Assembly (NCBI GenBank): GCA_023212695.1
Contig: JALCCG010000160.1
Coordinates: 1-49,972 of the forward strand
Direction of reading: 5' to 3'
Length of the DNA stretch: 49,972 bases
Source: Sporisorium sorghi
Taxonomy: Eukaryota > Basidiomycota > Ustilaginomycetes > Ustilaginales > Ustilaginaceae
Part shown: piece by piece, positions 28,722-38,359 of the stretch
Layout: each line of letters opens with the position of its first letter
Numbering within the stretch: the first letter of the stretch is position 1
Notes under the pieces: generated by a model
What the model was told of the DNA's origin: nothing
Databases searched by the model: none
Seen by the model: the letters and a program-made list of their open reading frames with translations, nothing else
Position numbers and translations under genes: made by a program

Positions 28722-30440
28722 ATGAGTCGCTTCGTACGACCGTCCAAGTACCGTCACGTCTATCCCAACGTCGCCAAGAAGGAAGCCTGCTACGAGAACG
28801 TCAAGGTCTCCAACAATGCCTGGGACACCAACCTCGTCGCTGCCAACGGCAAGTACATCTCCGTCAACTGGAATGCTTCCGGAGGTGGTGCCTTTGCCGT
28901 CCTCCCCGTCAACCGTCCAGGCAAGCTCAACGACATCTACCCGCTCTGTCGAGGTCACACTGCCACCGTGCTAGACACCGCTTTCAGCCCTTTTGAGGAC
29001 AACTTTGTCGCTTCTGCTTCCGACGACGGAACGATCGGTCTCTGGAAGATCGACGATGCCAACTTTGACCAGCTCGAGTGGTCCGACAAGGAGCGGGAGC
29101 GCAACGGCGGCGTCAAGGACTTTGAGCCCATCGCACGCGTTTCGGGCGGAGGCAGAAAGATCGGTCAGGTCGTCTGGCACCCCACCGCATCCAACGTCCT
29201 CGCTGCTGCCACGGGCGACCACGTCATCAAGCTCTTTGATGTTTCCAACGCTTCCACTGCCGCTTCCTCGCCCAGCATCAGCCTTCGTGGGTTCACGGAT
29301 ACCATCCAGTCGCTCGACTGGGACTGGACCGGAACAACGCTCATCGCGACCTCGCGCGATCGCAAGATCCGCACCTTTGACCCGCGTCAAGGCGAGAACC
29401 CTGTCCAAGTCGCCGACTCGCACGGCGGCATCAAGGGAGCCCGCGTCGTCTGGTGCGGTGACAAGGACCGTGCCATCACCACCGGCTTTTCCAAAATGTC
29501 GGACCGTCAAATGTTCCTCTGGGACACCAACAACCTCGCCAGCGGCCCGCTCAAGCAGGTCACGCTCGACACCTCGAGCGGCATCATCATGCCCTTCTGG
29601 AGCGACAACAACATCGTCTTCCTCGCCGGCAAAGGCGACGGCAACATCCGCTACTACGAGCTCGAGAATGACGAGCTGCACTACCTCACCGAGTCCAAAT
29701 CGAGCGAGCCGCAGCGTGGCCTCACGTTTGTGGGCAGAAGGTTCCTCAACACGGACGACAACGAGATTGCCAAGGCGTACAAGATCACGGGTACGACGAT
29801 CCAGCCCGTGTCGTTTTGCGTGCCCAGGAAGGCCGAGGGGTTCCAGTCGGACATTTTCCCTCCTGCGCCCAGTGCTCAGCCTGCGTTGACGGCGAGTGAG
29901 TTCTTCAGCGGCAAGAGGGCGCCTCGAAACATGCTCAGCTTGGAGACGGGTAAGGGTGTGAGCAGCAGCGGCAGCGTTCCTTCGTCAACAGCAGCAGCGC
30001 CAGCACCGGCACCGGCAGCAGCAGCGGCAGCGGCACCGAGACCCGCTAGCCCGACCAAGCCAGCTGCTGCAGCTGCGCCGCTTGCGCCCGTCGCCGCACC
30101 GGTGCCTGTGACGCAGGGGATCCCCCCAGCCTCGAATTCGCCCGTCAAATCGTCGCCTGTCCCCGTCGCTGCTCCCGCCGCTGCACCACAAGCAACTGCC
30201 ACTACTGCGTCGGAGCCCAGAGCAGCACCTACTGCAGCCGTCAGCACGCCCGTCCCCTCCTCGAACAGCGTGCCCGGCAGCTCGTCGAGCAGCGAAGTCG
30301 CCGAGCTCAAGGCGGCCATCGAAAAGCTGCGTACGGCTGTCGAGGAGCGCGACACCAAGATCCGCCACCTGGAGCAGGAGAACGAGACGCTCAAGGCGAA
30401 TCAGCGCAAGGCGAGGGAGGCGTTGCTCAACTCGCTCTGA
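28722..30440 (+). CDS. CRN1: Coronin, actin-binding WD40 protein
   Basis: This intronless 572-aa protein starts MSRFVRPSKYRHVYPNVAKK, the basic coronin N-terminal signature. The seven-bladed propeller follows with recognisable blocks (YPLCRGHTATVLDTAFSPF, DDGTIGLWKI, ATGDHVIKLFDV, SRDRKIRTFDPR), then the coronin C-terminal extension (GKGDGNIRYYELENDELHYL, ETGKGV). A Pro/Ala/Ser-rich linker of about 120 residues joins this to a C-terminal coiled coil (about 525-572, VAELKAAIEKLRTAVEERD) for oligomerisation. The protein bundles actin and regulates Arp2/3 at cortical patches. The leader is short and pyrimidine-rich. The 3' end lies just before the assembly gap but is complete. Confidence 0.96.
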   Translation: MSRFVRPSKYRHVYPNVAKKEACYENVKVSNNAWDTNLVAANGKYISVNWNASGGGAFAVLPVNRPGKLNDIYPLCRGHTATVLDTAFSPFEDNFVASASDDGTIGLWKIDDANFDQLEWSDKERERNGGVKDFEPIARVSGGGRKIGQVVWHPTASNVLAAATGDHVIKLFDVSNASTAASSPSISLRGFTDTIQSLDWDWTGTTLIATSRDRKIRTFDPRQGENPVQVADSHGGIKGARVVWCGDKDRAITTGFSKMSDRQMFLWDTNNLASGPLKQVTLDTSSGIIMPFWSDNNIVFLAGKGDGNIRYYELENDELHYLTESKSSEPQRGLTFVGRRFLNTDDNEIAKAYKITGTTIQPVSFCVPRKAEGFQSDIFPPAPSAQPALTASEFFSGKRAPRNMLSLETGKGVSSSGSVPSSTAAAPAPAPAAAAAAAPRPASPTKPAAAAAPLAPVAAPVPVTQGIPPASNSPVKSSPVPVAAPAAAPQATATTASEPRAAPTAAVSTPVPSSNSVPGSSSSSEVAELKAAIEKLRTAVEERDTKIRHLEQENETLKANQRKAREALLNSL

Positions 30441-30535
30441 GTGGAGGAGGCGCAGAGAGGAAGAAGCGTGGGGGATGGAGATAGCGAGAAATGGTAGAGG
30501 CGGGCGGAGAGAGATGCCTGCCGATGTGCGCGTAG

Positions 30536-30612
30536 AGAGAGAGAGAGAGAGAGACACGCAGAAATGTGAAATTGCGAAATGTAGAATGTCTCCAACGAGA
30601 GAGAATGAATTG
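30536..30612 (+). repeat. 77-bp direct repeat, copy 1, next to assembly gap
   Basis: Begins with (AG)9 and ends at AATGAATTG directly against the N run. It is identical to 30713-30789. Confidence 0.95.
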
Positions 30613-30712
30613 NNNNNNNNNNNNNNNNNNNNNNNNNNNNNNNNNNNNNNNNNNNNNNNNNNNNNNNNNNNNNNNNNNNNNNNNNNNNNNNNNNNNNNNN
30701 NNNNNNNNNNNN
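30613..30712. other. Assembly gap of exactly 100 N
   Basis: 100 undetermined bases, the conventional size for a gap of unknown length. The flanks are identical, so the true gap may be zero or a collapsed AG repeat. Confidence 0.99.
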
Positions 30713-30789
30713 AGAGAGAGAGAGAGAGAGACACGCAGAAATGTGAAATTGCGAAATGTAGAATGTCTCCAACGAGAGAGAATGAATTG
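30713..30789 (+). repeat. 77-bp direct repeat, copy 2, next to assembly gap
   Basis: Starts immediately after the N run and is an exact copy of 30536-30612. Confidence 0.95.
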
Positions 30790-30849
30790 GGGATGGGTGT
30801 CCTCCTGATTGTGCCGTGTGTCCGTGAGTGAGATGAGTCGCAACCGCAA

Positions 30850-31653
30850 TCACTTGCTCTCCTCCTCCTTGCCCGTCGGCGGCTGGAAAACCTCGCTCCT
30901 GTACCACTTCAACTCGTCAATACTCGCCCTGATATCGAACAGCGCCCTATGCTCGCCCTTCTCCGCGTCCGCACCCTTTCTGGGTGGCCTCCAGGCCTTG
31001 TCGGCGTACCACCTCCTGACCAGCTCCTTGATGCTGCTGACGTCCACGATGCGGTAGTGCAGATGCTGGATGAGTTCGGGCATTTCTTTGACCAGAAAGA
31101 CTTTGTCGGCGTGGACGGTGTTGCCGGCGAGGCAGGCGGCGTTGGGTGTGGGGACGCGGTCGCGGATGTACGCGAGGAGGGCGGCGCGCACCGAAGCGTG
31201 TGGGTGCGAGTGGGCGGGCGAGAGGCATGCTCTGGTTAGGCCCGACTGCGCGTGCTGCTTCACGCACCTAGCGTTCGCCCGATCAACAGGAAATGTCAGT
31301 ACGGAAAGAGAAGGGAGAAGGGATGGGGATGGAGAGCTTACCATGCATTCATGTTGTCCAGCACGTCGCGCGGCGTGCTGATCACATAGCTCACACCCCC
31401 ATCAACAGGTTCGAGATTACCATCCGTAATGATGCATGCGACTTCGAGAAGTCGGTCCCCCCGCTCAATGTCCAGCCCCGTCATCCTACACAAAACAGCA
31501 AGAGGTCAGCTCGATACTCCTTCCAGGTTTTCCGGAGAGAAGGTCTACTCACTCGCAGTCGATCCACACCAACGGCCCCTGCGACGCATCCAGCTTGTAG
31601 GGCGCCGGAGGCGGCGGGATCGGCGACACGCTTTCCGAGGAGGCGTTCGACAT
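30850..31653 (-). CDS. REX2: Oligoribonuclease (REX2-type 3'-5' exoribonuclease), three exons
   Basis: Exons are 31653-31553, 31485-31342 and 31267-30850. The introns of 67 and 74 bp have donors GTGAGT and GTAAGC, CTGAC branch elements and TAG acceptors. Joined, they give 220 aa with the DEDDh exonuclease set: LVWIDCEMTGLD (Asp/Glu pair), LAGNTVHADKVFLVKEMP and LHYRIVDVSSIKELVRRWY (His-x4-Asp). Codons split cleanly across both junctions (Glu of DCE, Trp of NMNAW). The enzyme degrades 2-5-nt RNA remnants, usually in mitochondria and also cytosol. The first in-frame ATG is at 31653 and gives no targeting peptide, yet the same frame continues upstream as a basic, acid-free, presequence-like stretch lacking any ATG. 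Confidence 0.9.
31268..31341 (-). other. REX2 intron 2
   Basis: 74 bp, donor GTAAGC, ACTGAC branch element, acceptor CTAG. It splits the Trp codon of NAW. Confidence 0.85.
31486..31552 (-). other. REX2 intron 1
   Basis: 67 bp, donor GTGAGT, GCTGAC branch element, acceptor TGTAG. It splits the Glu codon of the catalytic DCE motif. Confidence 0.85.
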
Positions 31654-32195
31654 CGTCACTTGCTCGCTTCCGGCGATCGAGGTGGTGGTTGCGGGGAAGC
31701 GGGAGATTGTCGACCAGATGCGCTGCCAGACACTGCTGGGCTTTGGACAGGTGGTGTGGATGCCAGATCGCGAAAGCGGCTGGAGGCGAGCGGTGCGAAG
31801 GTGGAGCGTGGCAGGCAGAAGAAGAGTGCGGAAGGACGGGCGTGCCACTCCTCGACCGAGCGCTGCGTAGTAAAGGGGTTTGGGCTGAATTTTGTCAGGG
31901 GGTTGCCCTTTTGAAGTGTCTTGTACGAGCTTGTTCGTGCTCGTTCGTTGTGGCGGACCGTCCAGCTTCAGAGACAGAAGAATGATGGTGGAAGAGCGGA
32001 AGGAAGAAAGATGTTCGTTGGAAGAAAATCGCGCATGCAGGGTCCATTTTTTTCCCGCCTGTCAGACATCTCATCTCACTACTGCCGCCACAAAGCTTTG
32101 CGCACATCTCATTTCACGATCTTCCCATTCCCGAAAAAGGAGAGCCCATTTATGAAATGAAACTACATCGCTCGGTCCACCTTGCGCAGCGCTCC
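31654..32195. other. REX2 upstream region with in-frame, ATG-less presequence-like extension
   Basis: On the minus strand the REX2 frame stays open from an in-frame stop near 32060 down to the ATG at 31653, without another in-frame ATG. The last roughly 65 codons before the ATG are rich in Arg, Ser and Leu and almost free of acidic residues. The rest up to the Sec14-type gene stop (32196) holds nothing recognisable. Confidence 0.6.
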
Positions 32196-34193
32196 TCAAG
32201 GCCGGTCGATCTCGACCACCTCAACATCGCCATCGCGCGGCTGGCCCAGCTTCTCCAGCTGGCTAGGGTGGATCGGGATGGCTTCCTGGAACGCGCTGTC
32301 CCTGGTGGTGCTGTCTGCTTTGGATAGGGCGGTGAGAGCTACCGAGCTTGGTCTGCCTTCCGCTTCTGCTTCGGCATCTGGCTGGTCGTGCGCTGTGGAA
32401 TCGGACGTGGTGGGTTGCGACTCTGCCGCCGCTGTGGTCGAGGCAGCAGCTCCTACAGCGGGGTTGTGCGGCTCTTCGGTTTGAGCAGCGTCAACCTCCT
32501 TGCTTCCATTCGCCTTTGCGCCATTCTGTCGTGATCGCGTTGCGCCTCCATCATCAAGCCGAGACCGTGACGCTTGCACCTTGGCCGCTGTTCCCGCAAC
32601 ACCGCTGGTCGAGGCAATCGCATCGAGCTCAGCCAAGTTGCGCTCCAACACCGAGAGTGATGTGCCCTCGCCGAGCACTTGCTCTTCGTGCTTGCCGTCT
32701 ACCGTGTCGTACCTCCATCGAATCACGCCCTCCCTATCGAGCACGCCCAGACGATCGTACTTGAGTGTGCCCACCACATACGGCTTGAGCTTGAGCCAAG
32801 CCACGCGCACTTTGGTCGCCAGGATGTCGCGGTTGGCACGCAGGCTGGCCACGCCTTCGGGCTCCCAGTCGTCGTCGTCTGCCATGTTCTCCGCCGACGT
32901 CGACCCTTCCTTGGCTGCACGGCCAAACTTGGGCCGCACGCCATTCCCCTTTGCATCGGCCAGCGCTGCATCCCCATAGGCGCGTGCCAGCGCACGCGTC
33001 GCATATTCAAACTCCATGCACGCATTGCGATACAATGTAGCCAACTCTTCCGCCTTTTCCGTGTCGCGCTGAATGTCATTCTCGTCCTCTTGCGGCAGGG
33101 GATAGCTGAACGTCCAGTCGAGTTTGCCGTGCATGGATTCCTTGGGCAAGTGCTCTGCAGGCACGTGGTCCTGCAACTCCTCAACCTTCCATGTGAGATG
33201 CACCTTGTCGCGCACCACGGGATCCAACAGCGGACGCAAGATGCTCCAGATGGGCTTGAAGATCCACGGTGCGCCATGCACATAGACACGCGCTAGCGTC
33301 TCTGGATAGAACGACTCCATGGTCTTGGCCATGAACAGCACGATGCTCCAATCCATGTTGCGCAGGCCGAAATTGTTGAGGTTGAAAATGACCACCTTGC
33401 GTTCGACGGGCGGCGGCATGAGCAGCTGAAGCGACTCCTGCAGCAGGATGACGCCACGCTTGAGCTCGTCTGCCGTCTGGTTTGACGAGTAGTGCGAGCC
33501 CACCTCGATGAAATAGACCGGCTCGCCACTTGCTGTTGCACCGAGGACGTACGAGATGCCGTTGTTCATGATGTTGAATCCGCCACGCGTCTTTGTGAGC
33601 CCCAGCTCGGCCTGCTTCATGATGTCCGAGATGCCGTACTGAACGCGAAAGGCGCACGTAGAGCCAATAATGGCGAGCGCACGGTCTACATCCCACTTGC
33701 GCGCACGCAGACAGCGAAGCATGTAGGCGTCAGGATGCTCGCCTTTGACGATGGCCCAGAACTCGCGCCGCAACGCTGCACCGCCGTGCTTGAGCAGGAA
33801 TGCCTGCATGTCTTTGCTCTCCTCGAGGTGGCGCAGATGCTCCTTGAGCTTGTCATCTTTGGGCACAGAGTTGGGGTCGAGACGGTCTGAAGTGTGCAAG
33901 TTGTCGTGGGAATTGCGTGCGGAAGAGTTGTTGGAGCCAGTGCCCGGCTCGGATGCAGCGACGCGCGCTCTGCGACCGAGGTTGCGCCTAAGTGAATCGG
34001 ACGAGCTGCGCGAAGCAGCGGGCGGTGGCTGTACGTCGGCACCGGCGCCGATCGAGTCGGAGGAATGCGAGGTGATCTCACACAGTCGGAGGAAGCGGCG
34101 CCAGAGCTTGAAGAGCGCAAGCGTCTGCGATGGCGTCAGGTTGGCTCGGTAGCCTGGCGAGTGGAGATAGTCGACAGTGGTCGAGTCGACCAT
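32196..34193 (-). CDS. CRAL-TRIO (Sec14-like) lipid-binding protein
   Basis: This intronless 665-aa protein has a CRAL-TRIO N-terminal helical region at about residues 120-200 (MLRCLRARKWDVDRALAII). A CRAL-TRIO lipid pocket follows at about 215-375 (GEPVYFIEVGSHYSS, VVIFNLNNFGLRNMDWSIVL, FYPETLARVYVHGAPWIFKP). The last motif has the usual YPE..L..... form of Sec14 proteins. A C-terminal beta-strand-rich segment (RVAWLKLKPYVVGTLKYDRL) and a disordered Ala/Thr-rich tail follow. Family members exchange phosphatidylinositol and other lipids between membranes. The closest-looking fungal type is the large non-SEC14 group, but a specific orthologue is not asserted. It has no transmembrane segment. 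Confidence 0.85.
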   Translation of the reverse strand: MVDSTTVDYLHSPGYRANLTPSQTLALFKLWRRFLRLCEITSHSSDSIGAGADVQPPPAASRSSSDSLRRNLGRRARVAASEPGTGSNNSSARNSHDNLHTSDRLDPNSVPKDDKLKEHLRHLEESKDMQAFLLKHGGAALRREFWAIVKGEHPDAYMLRCLRARKWDVDRALAIIGSTCAFRVQYGISDIMKQAELGLTKTRGGFNIMNNGISYVLGATASGEPVYFIEVGSHYSSNQTADELKRGVILLQESLQLLMPPPVERKVVIFNLNNFGLRNMDWSIVLFMAKTMESFYPETLARVYVHGAPWIFKPIWSILRPLLDPVVRDKVHLTWKVEELQDHVPAEHLPKESMHGKLDWTFSYPLPQEDENDIQRDTEKAEELATLYRNACMEFEYATRALARAYGDAALADAKGNGVRPKFGRAAKEGSTSAENMADDDDWEPEGVASLRANRDILATKVRVAWLKLKPYVVGTLKYDRLGVLDREGVIRWRYDTVDGKHEEQVLGEGTSLSVLERNLAELDAIASTSGVAGTAAKVQASRSRLDDGGATRSRQNGAKANGSKEVDAAQTEEPHNPAVGAAASTTAAAESQPTTSDSTAHDQPDAEAEAEGRPSSVALTALSKADSTTRDSAFQEAIPIHPSQLEKLGQPRDGDVEVVEIDRP

Positions 34194-35922
34194 GATTGCG
34201 AGACACCGTCACGGCGACCTGAAGACTAGAGACGAAAAAATGAAGTTGCTGCACACGTGCGGCGATGCAAAGCGAGATCGACTTCGCGTTCGCGTTCGAG
34301 TTCGATAGCTGCGCGCCGTTCACTTCGCCGAAGCTGGACAGACCGAGCAGCGAACAGGCGGTCGATCGGAATGCGAGATGAGCGTGCGGTGAATCTCGGT
34401 GTGACAATCTCGAGTGGTGGATGAGGGAGCGCCGCAGCGACAGACAAAAGACTGAAAGGTTGCGCCGAGCGAAATGAAATAAAGACTGGAGCGAGCAGAG
34501 TGAAAGATGACGGTCCAGAACAGGTCGAAGTGGTGGATGTCTGAATGAATCAAAGAGTAGAGCCGAAAAGAAGCTTTCGATGAGGATTGATGAAGCTTAG
34601 GAAAGTGAAGTGGCTGCGCAAAGTGATTTTTGGACTTTGACCTTTTTGCCCCAGAGTCCGGCTCGCTTCTCGAGAGAGAGAGAGAGGCAAGAGCAGCGGC
34701 AGCGGCAGCGAGAGGATGCACGCCGTTTGTCCGCTTGCGGTTGTGTGTCGCTTTGCCTTTTCCCCACGGGCCAACCCTCGCTGCGCTGCTGCTGCTGCTT
34801 CACCCAAAAATCGGAAAAATAGAGAGCACTTTGGCTGTGAGTCAGATTTTGGAAGTCTCACTCTCACTTTGTGTGGCAGGGTACAAGCGCACCCAGCCCG
34901 AATTTTACGCCCACAATCTTCCTTGCCCCCATTCTGATGCCGAGCAGAGCAGCTGGGGATGTGAGGGTGAAAAAGGTGACGCCCGACTGCAACATGGTTC
35001 GATGTGACTTGTGAGCATAGCATCTTGTTCTCTGGAACAGCCGACGGTCGACTTGTCAATTTGCCTTACGGTTGGGTGGGGGCTCAGCGGCGTTCTGAAC
35101 ACGTTGCGCTCGAGCTCTTTCTCTCTGCCTCTCTTGACAGCTATGGCAAAGCACGTTTCTGAGCCTAACTCTGAGTGGTCTTGGTCGCCGTGATGCTACG
35201 TTGCGCAAGCCCTGATCAGACTGCGGTGGAGCACATTCGACCACCTTCGAGCGCAAAGCCCACTCCGTCGAGACGATGCGCAGAACAAAGCCTGCCTCCG
35301 ACCCTCGCGAGTCGGCCTATCCGGCGCACTTCACTTCACCTCGCTTTAACCGCGCGTCGAAAGACGACCGGAGGCGTAGCGACACCTGAAATGAAATCGG
35401 ACGAATCCGATGCTTCTCTCGCTCGACGATCCTTTCATCTCGGTCTTGGCTCGGCTTTCTTTTGTGACAAGAGAGAAGAACAGCTTCTAGCTCGAACGTC
35501 GTTCCTTGCGCACGACGCTGTCTTCTCAGATGCAGCCGCGGAGGGGAATGGCGCAGCTCACTTGCCTTTCCAAGGCTGAGACCTCGGCTTTTTCGGTGTA
35601 CCCACTGCGACTGCTCAGCTTCTTCGCTTCCGTTTTCCCTCTCGTGGGCCGGCATGTGGAGAGAGCCCAACCCCGAATCAGGAAGAAAAGGAAGAGAAAA
35701 AAGAGCGCAGAGTGAGCGCGCTATAGCCGAAACTGGTTCACAGGGGGAAAAAAAAAAAATACAAGAGCAGAAAAAGTGCAAAGGCCAACTCCGACCGTCT
35801 TCCACCATCACCACCATCGCATCATAGAGCTGCCAACGAAGTCTCGCTCTTGCCTGACTTCCGCCTGGAGGACGACGTTCAAGCTCGGTTTGTAGGTACT
35901 GGAGCCAGAGGCGGCGGCAAGG
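34194..35922. other. Divergent promoter region Sec14-type / ketopantoate hydroxymethyltransferase
   Basis: About 1.7 kb without a supported gene. It contains GA/CT-rich stretches (34673-34687) and a 12-A tract (35748-35759) about 165 bp before the downstream ATG. Open frames of up to about 130 codons exist (for example 35175-35579) but look random. Confidence 0.5.
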
Positions 35923-37287
35923 ATGGCGTCTACAGCAGGCGGCCTGGCGCGGCTGCAGCTGCGTCAGTTTGTTCCCAAAGGCGGCATCGTAGCGACTCCC
36001 TCGTGCTCCTACTCAACCGCTGCTGTCTCCACACCAACACCAGGATCGAAAGTGACGAGGGATGCTACTTCTGCTGTGCACCGCAAACTTCGACTTTCAC
36101 CCGTCTCGGAAATCGGCCGAAGAAAGTTTGGCTCCTCGACGTGCAAATCAAGCTCCTGGCCGGCGGGTGCCGTCGGACACGCCGAAAGCGACGAGCTTCC
36201 GTCAGGCGCCAAAGGAAAAGCCAAGGGAAAAGCGTTGGCTTCGATCCCTTTGCCTCCTCGCAGCAAGACGATCGCCGACATTCAAGCGCTCAAGCACCAC
36301 CCGGACGGAAGCATTCCGATCGTCTGCCTCACCGCCTACGATTTGCCCACGGCGCTCTCGATTCGATCCGCGCATGTCGATCTGTGCCTCATCGGCGATT
36401 CGCTTGCCAATGTCGCTTTGGGATATACATCTACGCAGCCGTTGTCGCTGGACGCGATGATCTACCACTGCCAAGCGGTGAAGCGTGGGCTCGACGCGCC
36501 GCTGTTTGCGAGTGCCGGCCTGCTCGACGGGCTCGACTTACCGCCGCCGCCGCTCGTGATTGCAGATGTGCCGTTCGGCGCTACGTTCGGTTCGGTCGAC
36601 TCGGGCGTTGCTGCGGTCGTCAAGCTGATCCAAGAATCCGGCGTGGACGGCGTCAAGATCGAAGGCTCGTACGAAGTCATCCCGCTCATCCAGCGTCTCA
36701 CGGACCACGGCATCCCCGTCATGGGCCACCTCGGTCTGCAACCGCAGCGCGTCGGCGCCACCTCGGGCTACCGCGTGCAGGGCAAAACCGCACAGCAGGT
36801 GAAGGACATGCTCGACGCCGCGCTCGCGCTCCAACGCGCCGGCTGCTTCAGCATCGTCCTCGAATGCATCCCCACGCGGGTCGGCGAGTACGTCAGCAAG
36901 CAGCTCAGCATTCCCACCATCGGCATCGGAGCAGGAAGCAAGACCGACGGCCAGATCCTCGTCATGAACGACATGATCGGCGACCTCACCGGTGCGGGAC
37001 ACGTGTTGGCCGCTCTCACCCAGCACGGTGACGAGGCTGCATCGAAGGAGGAAAAGAGGTCGCTGTCGCCAACACCTAGCCCGCTGACCCCGCCACCGCC
37101 CAAGTTTGTGCGTAACTTCAGCTTGCAAAGTGGCACGTCGATCGGCGCACTGCGTATTGCGGCTGTGCAGGCGTACACCGAGGCGACGCGCAATAGGACG
37201 TTCCCGGACGACGAGGTGGAAGGGTACAAGATCAAGGCCGACGAGTGGAGGGCGTTTCTGCACCTCGTTGGCGCGGCGAAGGCTTAG
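35923..37287 (+). CDS. ECM31: Ketopantoate hydroxymethyltransferase, probably mitochondrial
   Basis: This intronless 454-aa protein catalyses the first committed step of pantothenate synthesis, converting 2-oxoisovalerate plus methylene-THF to ketopantoate. The N-terminal 100 residues are basic and Ser-rich, consistent with a mitochondrial presequence (MASTAGGLARLQLRQFVPKG). The PanB barrel then follows: IVCLTAYDLPTALSI, LIGDSLANVALGY (metal-binding Asp), ADVPFGATFGSVDSG, GVKIEGSYEVIPLI, MGHLGLQPQ, and LECIPTRVGEYVSKQL with the catalytic Glu. GIGAGSKTDGQILVMNDMIG follows. A Ser/Pro insert of about 25 residues lies before PKFVRNF. It is convergent with the Zn2Cys6 factor, with only 115 bp between stops. 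Confidence 0.95.
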   Translation: MASTAGGLARLQLRQFVPKGGIVATPSCSYSTAAVSTPTPGSKVTRDATSAVHRKLRLSPVSEIGRRKFGSSTCKSSSWPAGAVGHAESDELPSGAKGKAKGKALASIPLPPRSKTIADIQALKHHPDGSIPIVCLTAYDLPTALSIRSAHVDLCLIGDSLANVALGYTSTQPLSLDAMIYHCQAVKRGLDAPLFASAGLLDGLDLPPPPLVIADVPFGATFGSVDSGVAAVVKLIQESGVDGVKIEGSYEVIPLIQRLTDHGIPVMGHLGLQPQRVGATSGYRVQGKTAQQVKDMLDAALALQRAGCFSIVLECIPTRVGEYVSKQLSIPTIGIGAGSKTDGQILVMNDMIGDLTGAGHVLAALTQHGDEAASKEEKRSLSPTPSPLTPPPPKFVRNFSLQSGTSIGALRIAAVQAYTEATRNRTFPDDEVEGYKIKADEWRAFLHLVGAAKA

Positions 37288-37402
37288 AAAAGGGGGCGAA
37301 GCAGATGTGCGTAGATTGAAATCGGAAGAAACAGAGATTCGATGCTGTGCGGATGCTGTGCTTTCACGTGACTGAGAGTGGACTGGCGTTGTGAGAGGCG
37401 GA

Positions 37403-38359
37403 TTAGGAGCGTCTCACTGCACCATCACCGTTGAGCTCTCGCGAGTGACGATCGTCGCTAGTCTCGGCCTGAACCCTTCTCGACTGCTGCGCTTGCGGAG
37501 GAACAAAGCTGCGCACCCAGTCTTCGTCCGTTTGATTCCCGCCGAACTCGATCTCGAAGCCGCCCAGCGCCGCGTTTGGATCCGCGCCTCTCGGCACGAG
37601 TCCGCGGTTGAGCGAGCTGCCTCCCTTGCCCGACGAGAGCAGCGGCAGGCTGAAGTGGTGGTCACTGCTGGACTCGGTGTCAGTGTCGCTGTGGGTGTCG
37701 CGCTGATCAGAGGTGCTGTTGTTGTGTTGCTGCAGCGAGGGGTGGATGTTGCTGCTCGTGGCAGCTGGCGGCTGGTGTGTAGGTGGCAGGGCGAGGTCGA
37801 CGTCAGAGTAGTCCGAGTCGGAATCGTCGTGCTTGCTCGACTTTGCGCTGCTCGACACACCAGCTCCCGCGGGCGAGGGCTTCGTCGCACTGCTCGAAGC
37901 TGCATCAGGCTCGTCCTTCAACCCCAACTCGCTCTCCAGCTGCTTCCGGATGCCACTCTTCAACCAGCCCTTGCTCCTCCATTTCTCCTTCTCCTTCTCG
38001 CTCGCCCGCGTGAAATCGTCCACCCGCACCGCCCCCTCGCCCGTTTGCGACAGCACGAATCCCAACACAGACTCTAATGCTGCAATCTTTTGCTCCAGCT
38101 TCGGCCGCAACCCTTGCGTCGGCCCACGCTTGCGTTCGGGTCGGTCATAGGTACAAGTGCGCCCGAGCTGCGCGCAAAACGAACAGGTGGGCTGCAGGCC
38201 ATCGCACCGGTCCTTTTTGAGGAAGCACTGGTCGCATGCTCGAGAGACGCGCTTGCGTTTGGGCTTTCTTGCGGGAGCTGCTGGCGCGGGCGACGGCGAT
38301 GCTGTCGAGGCCATCGCGGATTCGGATGTTGATGCGTGAGGTTGTGGTGCTGGTGCCAT
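37403..38359 (-). CDS. Small Zn2Cys6 transcription factor
   Basis: This 318-aa protein starts at MAPAPQPHASTSESAM. The binuclear zinc cluster spans about residues 38-66 with spacing C-x2-C-x6-C-x6-C-x2-C-x6-C (ACDQCFLKKDRCDGLQPTCS). A basic linker (RPERKRGPTQGLRPK) and a coiled-coil-like dimerisation helix (LEQKIAALESVLGFVL) follow. The rest is Ser/Asp/His-rich and disordered. No fungal-specific middle homology domain is visible, so the protein is much shorter than most regulators of the class. Target genes are unknown. It shares a 448-bp divergent promoter with the ceramidase gene. Confidence 0.88.
   Translation of the reverse strand: MAPAPQPHASTSESAMASTASPSPAPAAPARKPKRKRVSRACDQCFLKKDRCDGLQPTCSFCAQLGRTCTYDRPERKRGPTQGLRPKLEQKIAALESVLGFVLSQTGEGAVRVDDFTRASEKEKEKWRSKGWLKSGIRKQLESELGLKDEPDAASSSATKPSPAGAGVSSSAKSSKHDDSDSDYSDVDLALPPTHQPPAATSSNIHPSLQQHNNSTSDQRDTHSDTDTESSSDHHFSLPLLSSGKGGSSLNRGLVPRGADPNAALGGFEIEFGGNQTDEDWVRSFVPPQAQQSRRVQAETSDDRHSRELNGDGAVRRS

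Larger units (their letters stand above)
30441..30849. other. Convergent intergenic region coronin / REX2, interrupted by an assembly gap
   Basis: About 400 bp including the 100-N gap at 30613-30712. Identical 77-bp sequences flank the N run. No coding content. Confidence 0.6.

Noticed and set aside
35175..35579. 134-codon frame in the Sec14 / ketopantoate hydroxymethyltransferase intergenic region
   Set aside because: It has no recognisable domain, signal peptide or conserved composition. Frames of this length are expected in GC-rich DNA.
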